IMG/VR virus record: IMGVR_UViG_3300035458_000037
Span: 1-64,000 of that record
Direction: 5' to 3' (one strand)
DNA: 64,000 bases
Source: a virus
Below the pieces are notes generated by a model that did no database searches, had not been told where the DNA came from, and saw nothing but the letters and a program-made list of their open reading frames with translations. Positions 23,866 to 31,599 of this stretch are shown here, piece by piece. Position numbers and translations under genes: made by a program. Numbering within the stretch: the first letter of the stretch is position 1; each line of letters begins with the position of its first letter.

Positions 23866-24292
23866 TCATATTGATATGTCACAATATCGATATGCTACAA
23901 AGCTATCCTCTGGCATCGATCTTCGTGCTAACCTGCTGGGGATGGAGTTGGAACCTCCAGGGGAACTACTGGTCTGGATCAATCAGCCTATCGTTGTGCC
24001 TACTGGTCTTACGTGTCAATTTCGGAACCGAGATATTGAAGCCCAGGTGCGCTCACGGGGAGGTCTTGCTGCCAAGCATGGCGTCTTCGTCCTGAACTCC
24101 CCCGGAACGATTGATGCGGATTATGAAGGAGAAATCAAAATAATACTTTGCAATACTATGAATGTTCCATTTAAGATTAAGCATGGAGATAGAATTGCTC
24201 AATTAGTAATTGCTCCGATTATAAGAATTCCTGAATATATGTCTGATCGTTATCGTGGAGAAGGACATCTTAGTTCCACAGGTATATCATAA
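23840..24292 (+). CDS. dut: dUTP diphosphatase (dUTPase), 150 aa
   Basis: It hydrolyses dUTP to dUMP, keeping uracil out of phage DNA and feeding thymidylate synthesis. All five trimeric dUTPase motifs are seen: SSGIDLRA (I), VRSRGGLA (II, with Gly in place of the usual Ser), GTIDADYEGE (III), GDRIAQLV (IV) and RGEGHLSSTG (V, with unusual residues before the STG). It starts at GTG 23840 after GGAGG. Motifs II and III lie inside a GC-rich island (23925-24115) that holds CCTCCAGGGG at 23954-23963. Confidence 0.92.
   Translation: MFKLIPLHDHIDMSQYRYATKLSSGIDLRANLLGMELEPPGELLVWINQPIVVPTGLTCQFRNRDIEAQVRSRGGLAAKHGVFVLNSPGTIDADYEGEIKIILCNTMNVPFKIKHGDRIAQLVIAPIIRIPEYMSDRYRGEGHLSSTGIS
23925..24115. 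other. GC-rich island covering the dUTPase core
   Basis: In 23941-24000, 32 of 60 bases are G or C, against 14 of 60 in 24121-24180. The island encodes conserved dUTPase motifs, so it is not an inserted element. Confidence 0.85.
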
Positions 24293-24570
24293 TGATTAAA
24301 CCTCAATTTAGTGTTAGAATGTTTAAATCTTTGGGGATTGAGGAATGGCAAAAAGAAGATAGACGTGTAGCTGACAATCTTGGAACGAAAGGGAAGATTA
24401 TGCGCAAGGACGTTTCACTTGAGGTGGTGGAAGCCCTTCTACATGATGCTCTTTTGTATCGAGATATATATGACGCAAACTTTCATTTAGAGGGAGCACC
24501 ATGCGAATTGGTTTCTGTTATAAACAGCGAGCCGGTAAAGACACAGCAGCCGACTATCTTATCAATCTGA
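24292..24570 (+). CDS. Hypothetical protein, 92 aa
   Basis: Coupled to dUTPase by TAATG. The protein is mainly helical and basic to the middle. The last 70 bases overlap the kinase gene in another frame. Function unknown. Confidence 0.65.
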   Translation: MIKPQFSVRMFKSLGIEEWQKEDRRVADNLGTKGKIMRKDVSLEVVEALLHDALLYRDIYDANFHLEGAPCELVSVINSEPVKTQQPTILSI

Positions 24571-25073
24571 CAGGCGGCATTAAACTGAAGTTTGCAGATC
24601 CCTTGTATGAACTAGAATCACATTGCTATAAATTCATGGGACTTGGAAATCCTGAATCTTACGATAAGAGTTCTCGTCGTATTTTCTTACAATTCATAGC
24701 TACCGATTGGGCACGAAGATTAGATCCAGATGTTTTTGTTAAAAAAATGTATATTAGATTACAGCAAATGAATATGATGTGCCCTGTGTTATTCTCAAGT
24801 AAAGAATGTGAAACCAATTTATTTATTAGTGACGTAAGATTTCCAAATGAATTTCATATGCTTAGGAACAATGGATTTATTCTTGTGAAAATCAATAGAG
24901 ATGAAGCGTTGCGTGTAGCAGCAGGTGCAGTTAGTTTGGATCATAAGTCAGAAACTCTACTTGACGCATATCCAGATGAAGCATTTGATTATGTGATTGA
25001 TAACAATGGAACCTTCAAGGATTTCTATTTTAAGATAGACGAAATGTTAAACTATATAGGAGTGCAAAAATAG
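24501..25073 (+). CDS. Deoxynucleoside monophosphate kinase, 190 aa
   Basis: It is expected to phosphorylate dNMPs with ATP. The P-loop is near residues 6-16 (CYKQRAGKDTA), followed by KFADPLYE, and an ISDVRFPNE segment (about residues 112-120) typical of the phage dNMP kinase family. GGGAG lies upstream of ATG 24501. With dut and ndk it forms a dNTP-supply set. Confidence 0.85.
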   Translation: MRIGFCYKQRAGKDTAADYLINLTGGIKLKFADPLYELESHCYKFMGLGNPESYDKSSRRIFLQFIATDWARRLDPDVFVKKMYIRLQQMNMMCPVLFSSKECETNLFISDVRFPNEFHMLRNNGFILVKINRDEALRVAAGAVSLDHKSETLLDAYPDEAFDYVIDNNGTFKDFYFKIDEMLNYIGVQK

Positions 25074-25082
25074 CCAATTTCC

Positions 25083-25154
25083 TGTTATAAGATATTTGAT
25101 AGCAATAATGCTATTATCTCCCCTGCGATCAGGGGCCTTTGTGCCTAAGGGCAC
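25083..25154 (+). promoter_or_regulatory. Promoter and three-hairpin leader
   Basis: TGTTATAAG at 25083-25091 is followed by a stem (ATAGCA 25099-25104, TGCTAT 25109-25114), a second perfect stem (CCCCTG 25120-25125, CAGGGG 25130-25135) and a third (GTGCC 25141-25145, GGCAC 25150-25154). The ribosome site of the gene at 25167 comes next. Confidence 0.65.
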
Positions 25155-25166
25155 GCGGAGGATGTA

Positions 25167-26126
25167 ATGCGCCAGGAAATCGAATTCAGCTTGTATGATA
25201 TGATCGACATCTCTAACAGGATGGGCAAGGATTGGGATATCAGCGAAAGGCTGATCAAGCCAGTATTGGAATTGTGTGACAAGGTTAGTAACAAATATAT
25301 TACCTTGCGGTCAGGTCATAGTATCTATCGTTTCACCGCAGTTGGTGGATGTTTGGTTTTGGACATCAATCAGGATGAACTAGTTAGAATGAAATTGCAG
25401 TCAAAAGATGCGCAGGAAAAAATTGACAAACTCACCAAAGAAAAAGGTGAAGAAATGAAGAAGTGTAAGAAAGAAGACATCGATAAAGTAACAAATAAGT
25501 TTGATGAAAAAATCAAGAAGGTGATGGAAGAAAGCGGAAAGGATGGAGAAGAATATAACAAAGCTGTGGAAGCGTTTGACGAAGAAATATTCAAGATTCC
25601 ACAGATTGCTGCGAAGTTGATAGAAGTGTTTGGGCCAGTTCTTCATAGTTTCCTGGTGCCCAGCCCCATGATTCCTTCTCAGCCGGAGGCACCCAAAGCT
25701 GAAGCGCCTAAGCCTGAGGCTAAGCCCGAAGCACCCAAGGCTGAAACAGAGCATATGGTTCCGCCATATGAAGATCGAAAATCTTTTGCCGAAACCGCAA
25801 GGGATAACATGAATGAAGTTCTCAAGAAATTTGATACCAACAAACAAAAAGATTTTGGAATTGTTCTAGCGTTGAGAATGGTAACTGTGGAAAATTTAAT
25901 GAAAACCAATAACTCCACATTTTGGCAAATCATTCAATGGAATGCCGATGTTGCAAAAGGAATTATCAAAGAAGAAGAGATCTATGCCAAAAGCTGCGCC
26001 ATTGCAACTCACTTTCTGAGAGCCTCTGATGCTCATTTATCCGAAGAATTAGTTGGCCAAATCTCCAAGGATTTTGGAAACAGGATGGTGGAAATCCATT
26101 ACGAAGAACAAAGGAAAGCAGCATAA
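25167..26126 (+). CDS. Hypothetical protein with coiled coil and PEAPKAE repeats, 319 aa
   Basis: Three parts are visible: an N-terminal alpha/beta region (1-75), a lysine/glutamate coiled coil (75-140), then a proline-rich linker (about 170-195) with repeated PEAPKAE-like units, and a helical C-terminal domain. The linker suggests two folded domains joined flexibly. It is a single-gene unit between its own promoter and a terminator. Function unknown. Confidence 0.75.
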   Translation: MRQEIEFSLYDMIDISNRMGKDWDISERLIKPVLELCDKVSNKYITLRSGHSIYRFTAVGGCLVLDINQDELVRMKLQSKDAQEKIDKLTKEKGEEMKKCKKEDIDKVTNKFDEKIKKVMEESGKDGEEYNKAVEAFDEEIFKIPQIAAKLIEVFGPVLHSFLVPSPMIPSQPEAPKAEAPKPEAKPEAPKAETEHMVPPYEDRKSFAETARDNMNEVLKKFDTNKQKDFGIVLALRMVTVENLMKTNNSTFWQIIQWNADVAKGIIKEEEIYAKSCAIATHFLRASDAHLSEELVGQISKDFGNRMVEIHYEEQRKAA

Positions 26127-26132
26127 TAAAAG

Positions 26133-26168
26133 CAATCCCCCATTCACATGGATGGGGGATTGTTTTTT
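26133..26168. terminator. Bidirectional terminator between convergent blocks
   Basis: An 11-bp stem (CAATCCCCCAT 26133-26143, ATGGGGGATTG 26152-26162) is followed by six T residues on the plus strand. The minus strand has a short A/T flank. It separates the plus block from the minus-strand membrane-protein block. Confidence 0.85.
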
Positions 26169-26991
26169 ACCTATGTATTATTCTTCTTATCAAATCTCTC
26201 ATTGAAGCTAGTTTTTCAAACCAGGGTTGATGTTCAATCTTTCCCCATCCAACAGTGATTTCACGAGCTTTCAAGGCAGCGATTGGATCATTGAGATTTA
26301 GATCAGGATGATACTTCTTCATAGCATCTCGGTATATTTTCTTAGCCTCTGCTTTGGTAGTTATTTGCGTATGGGATTTATTACCCCATTTCATAAAGAA
26401 AGATTCATGCTCATTATCTATGCTACCTGGCATAGGAGGTGGAGTATATTTCTTTCCGAAGTTTTGCCAATTTTCTTCTTTAAAACTATTCTTATTATAT
26501 TCTTGCCAATTCTCTTTTGCTTTCTGATCGTGATAATTATCCCAAAATGTCTTTTGTTTTCTTTCAAATTCTTGTCTTGATCTACTAGCATAATTTTCTT
26601 CTCTGGCTCTTGCACGTATTCTTTCAAGATTTCGTTCAGCGGTACTCAATTCATGTTCAGCCTTGTGCATGGCCATACCAAAGCCTACGCCACCCGCCAG
26701 GGCTCCCAGGCCAGCACCGATCCAGGCACCCGTATTCTCTTCCTTGGTATCGAATGCGCTACCAAGTAGGGCACCACCCAGGCCACCCACCACCGCCCCG
26801 CCCAGTGCGGCAAGCGGCACCGCAGATGCCATCTTGACTATCCCGCCAGATCGCTTAATCCCAGTAGCGATAGCTGTGCCCTCGCCACCGCCATTGCGCA
26901 GGATGGCATTAGCAATTTCAATGGCCTTCTTCCTGCGCCTTATAGATAAATTTTTCATTGAATTCGGGTAGTCGGTTTCTGTCCAGGGCAT
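26167..26991 (-). CDS. ChaB-like/glycine-zipper/J-domain protein, 274 aa
   Basis: Residues 1-46 (PWTETDYPNSMKNL, then KKAIEIANAI) resemble the ChaB-like N-terminal segment found in many phage proteins. Residues about 55-108 form two glycine-zipper hydrophobic segments that could insert in a membrane. Residues about 115-175 are a charged coiled coil. The C-terminus has a J-domain-like helix pair with HPD at 228-230 (KKYHPDLN). J domains stimulate Hsp70 ATPase, so this protein may bring host DnaK to a membrane or virion structure. GAGG lies upstream of ATG 26991. Confidence 0.7.
   Translation of the reverse strand: MPWTETDYPNSMKNLSIRRRKKAIEIANAILRNGGGEGTAIATGIKRSGGIVKMASAVPLAALGGAVVGGLGGALLGSAFDTKEENTGAWIGAGLGALAGGVGFGMAMHKAEHELSTAERNLERIRARAREENYASRSRQEFERKQKTFWDNYHDQKAKENWQEYNKNSFKEENWQNFGKKYTPPPMPGSIDNEHESFFMKWGNKSHTQITTKAEAKKIYRDAMKKYHPDLNLNDPIAALKAREITVGWGKIEHQPWFEKLASMRDLIRRIIHR
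26655..26935. other. GC-rich island in the glycine-zipper region
   Basis: The glycine-zipper part of the gene at 26167-26991 is clearly GC-richer than the J-domain part. Part of this follows from Gly/Ala codons, so this island is weaker evidence than those in dnaE or dut. Confidence 0.5.
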
Positions 26992-26993
26992 CT

Positions 26994-27278
26994 TTATTCC
27001 TCTTTTTTTTTAAAAGCGCCATGAAGGATTAGTGGTTCAACCGTGCTGAGGATACCACCATACATCGCGCCTTCTTTCAGTCCCTTGACAACCTTCTGCC
27101 GGAAGACAGGCCCCGCAGCATGCCGCGCCTTCCATGCCGCCAGACCAGCATCAGCCGCAGCGATACCCCCGGTCAGAGCTATTCCGCTGGCAAGATAAGG
27201 GTGCCGTTGCGCCCACCCACCTAGGCCGCCTTGTTGGTTGTTGTCTCTACTTTGGGCAGCCAGCTTTACAAGGCTCAT
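26994..27278 (-). CDS. Small glycine-rich membrane-type protein, 94 aa, MSLVKLA N-terminus
   Basis: It begins MSLVKLA, the motif shared with three neighbouring genes, and has a hydrophobic glycine/alanine segment at about residues 28-48. ATG 27278 follows GGGGA on the minus strand and is preferred to an upstream in-frame ATG without a ribosome site. It overlaps the preceding gene by about 30 bases. Confidence 0.7.
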   Translation of the reverse strand: MSLVKLAAQSRDNNQQGGLGGWAQRHPYLASGIALTGGIAAADAGLAAWKARHAAGPVFRQKVVKGLKEGAMYGGILSTVEPLILHGAFKKKEE

Positions 27279-27423
27279 GTTTCCCCTTCGCTTTTTTGAG
27301 TTCTTCCACATCATCGGCAAGCAACTCTTTAACTTCCCCCTGGATGTGTTTGAAAGTTTTATCGTCCTTAGTCATATGTTTGCTATCAACGATCATTTTC
27401 TTTGCCAACTTGATAATTCCCAT
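27247..27423 (-). CDS. 58-aa protein with MGIIKLA N-terminus
   Basis: ATG 27423 has GGAG 6 nt upstream on the minus strand and opens 58 codons: MGIIKLAKKM, a charged helix, and a cysteine end CKAGCPK. The N-terminus matches the MSLIKLA motif of its neighbours. It holds a CCCCTGGATG word (plus strand 27337-27346). Function unknown, probably virion or membrane associated like its neighbours. Confidence 0.65.
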   Translation of the reverse strand: MGIIKLAKKMIVDSKHMTKDDKTFKHIQGEVKELLADDVEELKKAKGKHEPCKAGCPK

Positions 27424-27436
27424 GTCATCTCCTAAT

Positions 27437-27829
27437 TTAGATGTTTCTTATCGGAACGATAATTGGGGTAGGAGTAGAATTACGTTTTAAATAATTTTCA
27501 ACACCCGTAAATTCGTGTAATCTCTTTTTCAAAGAAGGATTATTTTCAATAGCTCTACTTTCTGCTTCGTAATTCCGTCTATCTTCAGCAACTCCAAGTC
27601 CTAATCCTAATCCAAGTATGCCTCCAATAGCTCCCCCAAATAACGCATTTTCTTTCTTCATCAAATGTCCTATGCCAGCACCTATTCCAGCGCCAGCAAG
27701 ACCACCTATCATTCCGTGGGAAAGATATTTACCCTTGATCGAATTGTAATGTGGTCGAACTTCATTTTCAATCGCTTCACCTTCTCTCAGGTGATGATAT
27801 AGATCAGTAGCCAATTTGATTAAACTCAT
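27437..27829 (-). CDS. Glycine-zipper membrane protein, 130 aa, MSLIKLA N-terminus
   Basis: It starts MSLIKLA (ATG 27829 after GGGGGATG) and has two glycine-rich hydrophobic stretches at about residues 40-85 of the glycine-zipper type. The C-terminus is polar. Its start overlaps the stop of the upstream gene. Function unknown. Confidence 0.7.
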   Translation of the reverse strand: MSLIKLATDLYHHLREGEAIENEVRPHYNSIKGKYLSHGMIGGLAGAGIGAGIGHLMKKENALFGGAIGGILGLGLGLGVAEDRRNYEAESRAIENNPSLKKRLHEFTGVENYLKRNSTPTPIIVPIRNI

Positions 27830-27969
27830 TTCTTCATCCCCCAATTCATGACAGTTTTATTTGGCTTCTTAGTCATTTCTGGCTTGAGCCTTTCTGTCAT
27901 AGGTAGAAGCCGAGGATCTTTCGGATTCTCAAATAGATTACTGGCTATTGCTAGTTTGATCAAGCTCAT
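27826..27969 (-). CDS. 47-aa protein with MSLIKLA N-terminus
   Basis: A short frame from ATG 27969 to 27826. It begins MSLIKLAIAS and ends in a lysine-rich tail (VMNWGMKK). Both ends overlap neighbours by 4 bases (ATGA), the hallmark of a translated operon gene. It is the third of four adjacent genes with the same N-terminal heptad. Confidence 0.65.
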   Translation of the reverse strand: MSLIKLAIASNLFENPKDPRLLPMTERLKPEMTKKPNKTVMNWGMKK

Positions 27970-28682
27970 TTGGCTACCTGCACAGCTGTGAACATTACGG
28001 CGGCACCGCCGATGAAGTAACAGACCTTCTCTATCGTGCTTCTCTTTTTTTCTAAAGTTAGACTTTTGTTTAAGTCATCAATCATTGTTTGATTAGTTGT
28101 TACTTGTGATGTTTGTAGTTTGAAGTTTTTATCAAGATTTGTTATAGATATAGATTGTTGATTAATCAATGAATCCTTTGAAGCTACTTCTTTTTCAAGT
28201 GCTGATATTACTTCTCCATTTTTTGATAAATTAGTTTGAAAAATAGGATAATTTATTTTCCAACTTACAGCATCTGTAACTATTGCATATGTAGTATTAG
28301 TGCATATCATAAATCTATCGTTGAGAAAAGTTACTGTATCATCATTGTAATAAGTCTTAATCTGTTTAGTTACCTCTCCATTATTTTTAATAGGAGTAAC
28401 TACTACAGGTTTCTTCAATTTATTTAATTCACTCAATGCCTTAGATGCTATAGAATTAGCCTTATTAACGTTAGTCGTTAAATTAGCAATTTTTTGTTTA
28501 TCTTCCTGTGATACTTTCTGTCCTTCTTCAACAGACTTTGCTAAAGACTCCTTTTCGCTTTTCAAACTTTCTACTTTTTTGTTTAGATCAATCTTCTCCA
28601 TTTCGTATCCATAGATGAGTTTTGCACCCACCCCAAGGATAATCAGCAAAATGAACATAACAGTAGCGAAGGCTTTACTCAT
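27966..28682 (-). CDS. Coiled-coil protein with two membrane anchors, 238 aa
   Basis: A transmembrane helix lies near the N-terminus (about residues 5-25) and another at the very C-terminus (about 218-236), with long coiled coils between. ATG 28682 follows AAGGAG on the minus strand. Directly downstream of a holin-like gene, it could be an inner-membrane spanin-like or tail-associated protein, but no Rz family motif is seen. Confidence 0.65.
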   Translation of the reverse strand: MSKAFATVMFILLIILGVGAKLIYGYEMEKIDLNKKVESLKSEKESLAKSVEEGQKVSQEDKQKIANLTTNVNKANSIASKALSELNKLKKPVVVTPIKNNGEVTKQIKTYYNDDTVTFLNDRFMICTNTTYAIVTDAVSWKINYPIFQTNLSKNGEVISALEKEVASKDSLINQQSISITNLDKNFKLQTSQVTTNQTMIDDLNKSLTLEKKRSTIEKVCYFIGGAAVMFTAVQVAK

Positions 28683-28944
28683 CTTTCTTCTCCTTACTAG
28701 ACGCCGACACTTCGGTTTTTTTATTGATGATTCCACTTGTGGTGCTGGCTCCAATAGCTCCACCCAACAAGAGCAACACTCCGCTATCTATTTTAATTCT
28801 TCGTAATACACAGATCATAACTAAGACCATGGTAGTTATATTCCAAAGATATCTAATAATACGATCACTTGAAATACATCCATCGTTGCCAGTAATACTA
28901 TTCTTTATTGTTTGAATAAAACCAGTGGCCATTAATATGTTCAC
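28675..28944 (-). CDS. Holin-like protein, 89 aa
   Basis: Two hydrophobic helices (about residues 32-48 and 55-72) with a short basic turn, a polar DGCISSDR segment before the first helix, and a charged tail are typical of small phage holins. I chose GTG 28944 because GGAGG lies 6 nt upstream. Upstream in-frame codons run into the promoter region. It would form the membrane lesion releasing the lytic transglycosylase. Confidence 0.65.
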   Translation of the reverse strand: MNILMATGFIQTIKNSITGNDGCISSDRIIRYLWNITTMVLVMICVLRRIKIDSGVLLLLGGAIGASTTSGIINKKTEVSASSKEKKDE

Positions 28945-28998
28945 GACAGCCTCCGAAGTAAAAGTGTAACACCTCTTACGCAAAAAGGAAGTAAAATT

Positions 28999-29007
28999 TG
29001 TTATAAT
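28999..29007 (+). promoter_or_regulatory. Extended -10 promoter TGTTATAAT
   Basis: An exact TGTTATAAT in the divergent gap between the minus-strand block and the gene at 29141. The leader holds a mini-ORF (29051-29071) and a strong hairpin (29086-29108). Confidence 0.7.
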
Positions 29008-29050
29008 ATATATGTAGTGATTATATTTATCCGAGAGGAGGTGATTGGCA

Positions 29051-29071
29051 ATGTGGCATCCGTTCTTATAG
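29051..29071 (+). CDS. Leader mini-ORF, six codons
   Basis: AGGAGG (29036-29041) lies 9 nt before ATG, and the frame encodes MWHPFL and stops. It sits between the promoter and a hairpin. It could be a leader peptide for attenuation or simply a ribosome-loading site. Confidence 0.35.
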   Translation: MWHPFL

Positions 29072-29085
29072 AAAGGTAAAACGCC

Positions 29086-29124
29086 AGAAGCGGGATTTTC
29101 CCGCTTCTCAACAGGATATTTTTT
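29086..29124 (+). terminator. Leader hairpin, attenuator-like
   Basis: A 10-bp stem (AGAAGCGGGA 29086-29095, TCCCGCTTCT 29099-29108) is followed after about 10 nt by a T-run (ATATTTTTTA). It lies in the leader of the gene at 29141, downstream of the mini-ORF. Confidence 0.55.
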
Positions 29125-29140
29125 AGCAAGGAGAACGAAA

Positions 29141-29410
29141 GTGATCAAAAATATTATTACTCAATTAGTGAATATCGTTAGAGAAGATCCTGCTGAAATT
29201 TACAATAAAATTTACAATATGCGTGGAATAAGCACAAGGTCAAAAATAAGCATTATAGCCGCCTGTCTAAATGATCAAAAAAGTATTGATTTACACGATA
29301 AGGATTTGGAAACCCGATATCATGTAATCTATAGGATAATCAAGTCATTACGGAAAACAATTAATAAAAAAAATGGTTGCACATCTGAGGAGAGTGTGTC
29401 ACCGTTGTAG
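29141..29410 (+). CDS. Small helical hypothetical protein, 89 aa
   Basis: The start is GTG 29141 with AAGGAG upstream. Helical and basic, no motif recognised. It opens the unit that contains the ribbon-helix-helix protein and SSB, so a DNA-related role is plausible but not shown. Confidence 0.65.
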   Translation: MIKNIITQLVNIVREDPAEIYNKIYNMRGISTRSKISIIAACLNDQKSIDLHDKDLETRYHVIYRIIKSLRKTINKKNGCTSEESVSPL

Positions 29411-29424
29411 TATGAGGCATTCTA

Positions 29425-29583
29425 ATGATTAAAAAGAAACCACATGTTTTTAGGCGACGGTTTATAACGATAAGAGTATCAATCCAAGAAAAAGAGATTC
29501 TCGTAAAAAAAGCCGAAAGTTTAAATAAGGATGTCTCTACGTATATTCGAGAGAAGCTCGAATTAACTAATAAGGAGATTTGA
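29425..29583 (+). CDS. Ribbon-helix-helix DNA-binding protein, 52 aa
   Basis: ATG 29425 follows GAGG by 8 nt. The strand RFITIRVS followed by two helices (residues about 20-34 and 37-47, with STYIREKL) has the order of an Arc/CopG-type ribbon-helix-helix repressor. It stops at the start of ssb. A regulator of this operon is the simplest reading. Confidence 0.65.
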   Translation: MIKKKPHVFRRRFITIRVSIQEKEILVKKAESLNKDVSTYIREKLELTNKEI

Positions 29584-30065
29584 TGAGTAGTAATTCTTGT
29601 TTTCTGCACGGCTTTGTTGGTAAAGATTCGGAGTTGAAAATGACTCCGAGTGGAATGGCGTTGCTTTCTTTTAGTTTGGCTACTACAGAATCATGGAAAA
29701 CTCAGGCAGGTGAAAAGAAAGAGAAAACACAATGGCATCAGATTAAGGTTTGGGGGAAACAAGCTGAAGCTCTTGAGAAATATGTAAAAAAAGGTATTGA
29801 ACTTGTTGTTATGGGAAAGATTGAATATACGGAAGCTCCAGATAAAGACAATCCAAACAAAAAGGTTTATTTTACGAACATCATATCAGACAAGGTTGAT
29901 TTCTGTGGGAAGAGAGGTGATTCGTCTGGTCATAGAGAATCTCCAGATCCAGAACCGCCTGCGCATATTCAGGGACAATCAAACGGTGGCTCGGATGATC
30001 GTAGACAATCTAGTAGTGCTCCTGCTTCACAACCTAATTACGGAGACGAGGATATTCCATTTTGA
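29583..30065 (+). CDS. ssb: Single-stranded DNA-binding protein, 160 aa
   Basis: It coats single-stranded DNA during replication and recombination. An OB-fold of the bacterial SSB type fills residues 1-108 (the GFVGKDSELK start, WHQIKVWGKQAE in the middle), followed by a polar Gln/Ser/Pro linker and the acidic tip DEDIPF that recruits partner proteins. ATG 29583 overlaps the preceding stop, with AAGGAG upstream. A terminator follows. It pairs naturally with the DnaE polymerase at 31.9 kb. Confidence 0.92.
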   Translation: MSSNSCFLHGFVGKDSELKMTPSGMALLSFSLATTESWKTQAGEKKEKTQWHQIKVWGKQAEALEKYVKKGIELVVMGKIEYTEAPDKDNPNKKVYFTNIISDKVDFCGKRGDSSGHRESPDPEPPAHIQGQSNGGSDDRRQSSSAPASQPNYGDEDIPF

Positions 30066-30100
30066 TATTTATACTAAACTTTGTAGATAAGTATTAAACA

Positions 30101-30130
30101 AAAACACCCACATGAATGTGGGTGTTTTCG
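30101..30130 (+). terminator. Intrinsic terminator after ssb
   Basis: AAAACACCCACAT (30101-30113) pairs with ATGTGGGTGTTTT (30116-30128), a 13-bp stem with flanking A and T runs. Confidence 0.85.
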
Positions 30131-30142
30131 TTAGGAGCTTCA

Positions 30143-30691
30143 ATGGAAATTGAGGAGTCAAACAATGGTGTATGTAGGTATAACGGATTCGTTGGTCACC
30201 TCGAACGTGATCCAGGCTGTGAAAATCCCAGGAACTCAAATGTGTTGTGTCACATGGTATGCGGTCATAAACGATATACCCTCGGTGATACTCACTCTTA
30301 CAATTTAAAAGATTTTGATGGATGGGATTCTTTAGAGGCTAAAATTAAACAAGATAGTCCTGGTTGTTATATCTTACCAATATATATGCTCGATCATAGT
30401 GGTCTCTGGATATCTACGAGATCATTTTCATGTCCATGGGATAGTGGGCAGATTGGATTTATTTATCTTTCCAAAGAAACATTCGAAGCAGAGTTTTCAG
30501 ATACTTCAGAAGATCTTGCAGAATCAATTATGAAAGATGAAATAGAAATATACGATCAATACTTAAAAGGAGAATGTTATGGATACATCATTGAGAATCA
30601 GGATAGAGAAGAGGTTGATAGTTGCTGGGGATATATAGGTCGCAGTAACGCGAGATCTGCACTTCTTGACGCAATCCAACGCATTTCTTGA
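30143..30691 (+). CDS. Conserved phage-type hypothetical protein, 182 aa
   Basis: The central motif (YMLDHSGLWISTRSFSCPWD, about residues 78-97) and the C-terminal YGYI segment match a family I know from phages and plasmids, still without function. TAGGAG lies upstream of ATG 30143. Confidence 0.75.
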   Translation: MEIEESNNGVCRYNGFVGHLERDPGCENPRNSNVLCHMVCGHKRYTLGDTHSYNLKDFDGWDSLEAKIKQDSPGCYILPIYMLDHSGLWISTRSFSCPWDSGQIGFIYLSKETFEAEFSDTSEDLAESIMKDEIEIYDQYLKGECYGYIIENQDREEVDSCWGYIGRSNARSALLDAIQRIS

Positions 30692-30702
30692 GTGGGAATA
30701 AT

Positions 30703-30909
30703 ATGCAAGGTCATAAGCTTATCTATATCTCCAACCTGAAGAATGGTTTTATCATTGAGCCGGTGAAAGGTGACGATGAAGAAACGATTCCAGATGCGGT
30801 AATGGCGGCAGGTAAAAATGATAAAGAAAGAATTATTAATCTGTTAAAAGCAATATGCGATGAATTTGGATTTGAGTTATCCGATACTGTAATAGTATAC
30901 GAGAAGTAA
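30703..30909 (+). CDS. Small hypothetical protein, 68 aa
   Basis: Small alpha/beta protein with an acidic middle. ATG 30703 has only a weak ribosome site; a TTG at 30688 is the alternative. Lies one base before the radical SAM gene. Confidence 0.6.
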   Translation: MQGHKLIYISNLKNGFIIEPVKGDDEETIPDAVMAAGKNDKERIINLLKAICDEFGFELSDTVIVYEK

Positions 30910-30910
30910 T

Positions 30911-31555
30911 ATGTATATACAATTAACAACTAGATGTAATATGGAATGTCCTCATTGTTGTTTTTCATGTACTAATCGCGGGAATGATATGACCAAGCGA
31001 ACCTTTAAAAAAGCTTGCGAAATAGCATGTTATTATGGTGATACGATCGTATTAGGAGGTGGCGAACCGACATTGCATCCTTTATTTGAAGAATTCCTTG
31101 GAATAGCTATGATAGCTACCGCTAGAAATGATCTAGGTATTTATATCGCAACAAATGGAACTAACGAATACTTAACCCTTAACTTATTAGAATTATCAAA
31201 GAGAAGTGAAGGTCTTTTGTGTTGTCAAGTGAGTCATGACAATTATCATGAAATGGATCTTGTATCAGATAAAGTATATGAATTAGCAGAAAAGTATCAT
31301 GCCTTGAAACCAGCATATCATATAGCTGCTGCTGGTAGAGCTAAAGGAAAATTAGATGCAGAAAAGAGATGTTGCTGTGACGACTTATTTATCAATCCAC
31401 ACGGAGACGTTTATCTTTGTGGTTGTAGAATAAGTAAGTTATGTAATATAACGCATAAGAAAAATATAAGTATAATAGAAAAGTATTATAATAATTATGA
31501 TATTGAAGATAAATGCGAAAAATATGGAGACATATTACAAGCATTGTCTGCGTAA
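30911..31555 (+). CDS. Radical SAM protein, 214 aa
   Basis: CNMECPHC at residues 9-16 is the CxxxCxxC that holds the [4Fe-4S] cluster for cleaving S-adenosylmethionine. GGGEPT (about 50-55) is the SAM-contacting motif. A second cysteine set near residues 152-182 (CCCDD, then CGC and C) suggests an auxiliary cluster of the SPASM/twitch kind. The substrate is unknown. It is shorter than most members. It ends the unit upstream of a terminator and the dnaE leader. Confidence 0.8.
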   Translation: MYIQLTTRCNMECPHCCFSCTNRGNDMTKRTFKKACEIACYYGDTIVLGGGEPTLHPLFEEFLGIAMIATARNDLGIYIATNGTNEYLTLNLLELSKRSEGLLCCQVSHDNYHEMDLVSDKVYELAEKYHALKPAYHIAAAGRAKGKLDAEKRCCCDDLFINPHGDVYLCGCRISKLCNITHKKNISIIEKYYNNYDIEDKCEKYGDILQALSA

Positions 31556-31568
31556 CACAAGAACAAAA

Positions 31569-31599
31569 AACAAAAAGGTGCTAGCCCTTTTTGTTTTTT
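31569..31599 (+). terminator. Intrinsic terminator
   Basis: AACAAAAAGG (31569-31578) pairs with CCTTTTTGTT (31586-31595), flanked by A and T runs. Confidence 0.8.

Noticed and set aside
25401-25847. Minus-strand frame opposite the coiled-coil gene
   Set aside because: The product is a Phe/Leu-rich shadow of lysine codons on the real strand.
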